This document shows, one piece after another, positions 43,357-44,079 of a DNA stretch of 44,079 nt. A model generated the notes under the pieces. The model ran no database searches. It worked only from the letters and a program-made list of their open reading frames with translations, and had not been told where the DNA came from. Position 1 is the stretch's first letter. Each line of letters opens with the position of its first letter. Position numbers and translations under genes: made by a program. Source of the stretch: Candidatus Pullibacteroides excrementavium (lineage in GTDB: Bacteria > Bacteroidota > Bacteroidia > Bacteroidales > P3); the NCBI GenBank assembly GCA_017694335.1, contig JADIMZ010000028.1:1-44079 (forward strand), in the 5' to 3' direction.

Positions 43357-44079
43357 AAACGCTGAAAGTCTTGGAGGGGCCGACCGCGGTCGGGAAAACG
43401 GCCTTGGCCATCGAATGGGCTTTGGCGGACAGGACGGAAATCGTGTCGGCCGACTCGCGGCAGTTTTACCGGGAACTTGATATAGGCGTGGCAAGGCCCA
43501 GCCCGGAAGAGCTGGCCGCCGTTCCCCATCATTTCATCGCCTGCAAAAGCATTGAGGAATATTACAGCGTGTCCCGTTACGAACAAGAGGCGCTGGCCTT
43601 GCTGGAGGAATTGTTCAAGAAGCACGATGTCGTAATTCTTGCCGGTGGTTCGGGACTTTATGTCAATGCGTTGTGCCACGGGATAGACGACCTCCCCGAC
43701 CCTGCGCCGGAACTCCGGGAAGCATTGAAAAAGCAACTGGCCGAAGAAGGCATCGAATCCTTGCAGCAGGAACTGAAACGGCTCGACCCGGCCTTTTACG
43801 AACAAGTCGATTTGTGCAATTCGGTCCGGCTGCGCCGCGCCTTGGAAGTCTGCATCACCACAGGAAAGCCGTTTTCTTCCCTGCGGACCGGACCGCGCAA
43901 GCAACGGCCTTTCCGGATAGAGCGTTACGCGCTAAACCGTCCTAAAGAAGAACTCTACGAAAGAATCAACCGGAGAGTGGACTTGATGATGGAAGCCGGC
44001 CTACTGGACGAGGCCCGCGCCTTATGGCCGCAAGCGCATCTGAACGCCCTGCAGACAGTCGGCTACCGGGAACTGTTCG
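43353..44079 (+). CDS. miaA: tRNA dimethylallyltransferase, partial at the window end
   Basis: MiaA puts an isopentenyl group on A37 of tRNAs that read U-starting codons. The visible 242 codons show the P-loop GPTAVGKTA, VSADSRQFYRELDIG, VILAGGSGLYVNAL, LCNSVRLRRALEV and ERINRRVDLMMEAGL, and stop at LQTVGYRELF, close to the family QTVGYxE motif. About 60 residues should lie beyond the window. It overlaps the cca stop by four bases (ATGA), so the two tRNA enzymes are translationally coupled. Confidence 0.95.
   Translation, partial: MKTLKVLEGPTAVGKTALAIEWALADRTEIVSADSRQFYRELDIGVARPSPEELAAVPHHFIACKSIEEYYSVSRYEQEALALLEELFKKHDVVILAGGSGLYVNALCHGIDDLPDPAPELREALKKQLAEEGIESLQQELKRLDPAFYEQVDLCNSVRLRRALEVCITTGKPFSSLRTGPRKQRPFRIERYALNRPKEELYERINRRVDLMMEAGLLDEARALWPQAHLNALQTVGYRELF

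Overview
The window reads as the chromosome of a Bacteroidales-type bacterium (phylum Bacteroidota). Supporting signs are a C-terminal sorting domain for the type IX secretion system (T9SS), the conserved gene order bamD-rpoZ-coaBC-DUF4835-recN, a type B L31 protein, Smr/DUF2027 and MbnP-family proteins, menaquinone rather than ubiquinone genes, near absence of Shine-Dalgarno sites, and repeated TAnnTTTG -7 boxes, several with a TTTG/TTG box about 19 bases upstream. I cannot assign a genus. Almost all of it is core chromosome. The visibly AT-richer parts are 27.45-28.0 kb (DUF4160/DUF2442 pair) and 29.6-30.9 kb (zeta-toxin pair and a restriction-gene fragment).

Layout: 0-5 kb (+): aminotransferase, uvrB and a Cys/Met PLP-dependent lyase. 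5.2-11 kb (-): a T9SS cargo protein, lon with a GlmU-like gene upstream, and rpmE2. 11.2-13.8 kb: a LuxC-like acyl-CoA reductase (-), diverging from a small DUF6576 protein and an endonuclease/exonuclease/phosphatase-family membrane protein (+). 13.8-21.5 kb (-): a seven-gene run bamD-rpoZ-coaBC-DUF4835-recN-TPR-aroE. 21.6-25.3 kb: menA (+) facing menG/ubiE and an Uup-type ABC-F ATPase (-). 25.4-27.4 kb (-): an MbnP-like lipoprotein and a diheme MauG/MbnH-like peroxidase. 27.5-30.9 kb: accessory genes around a Smr-domain protein. 31-39 kb: pepE, an outer-membrane protein, purL and methylmalonyl-CoA mutase. 39.1-41.6 kb (-): mreBCD. 41.8-44.1 kb (+): CCA-adding enzyme and miaA, the latter cut by the window end.

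Several neighbours work together. menA and menG both act late in menaquinone synthesis. mreB, mreC and mreD build the elongasome. cca and miaA both mature tRNA. MbnP and its diheme partner form a probable copper-protein maturation pair. DUF4835 (called PorD in some annotations) and the sorting-domain protein both point to an active T9SS.

The most unusual signal is not a gene. A structured intergenic repeat of about 85-125 bp occurs at least three times (about 1375-1480, 30952-31076, 36729-36855). Short sequence boxes are conserved while the stems differ in sequence and still pair. In all three cases the element's 3' end abuts the stop codon of a gene reading into it, and one copy sits inside the remains of an older copy. 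Other points of interest are interleaved inverted repeats upstream of the glmU-like/lon genes, a palindrome on the -33 box of the mutase gene, and a stand-alone rhomboid-type C-terminal tail gene.
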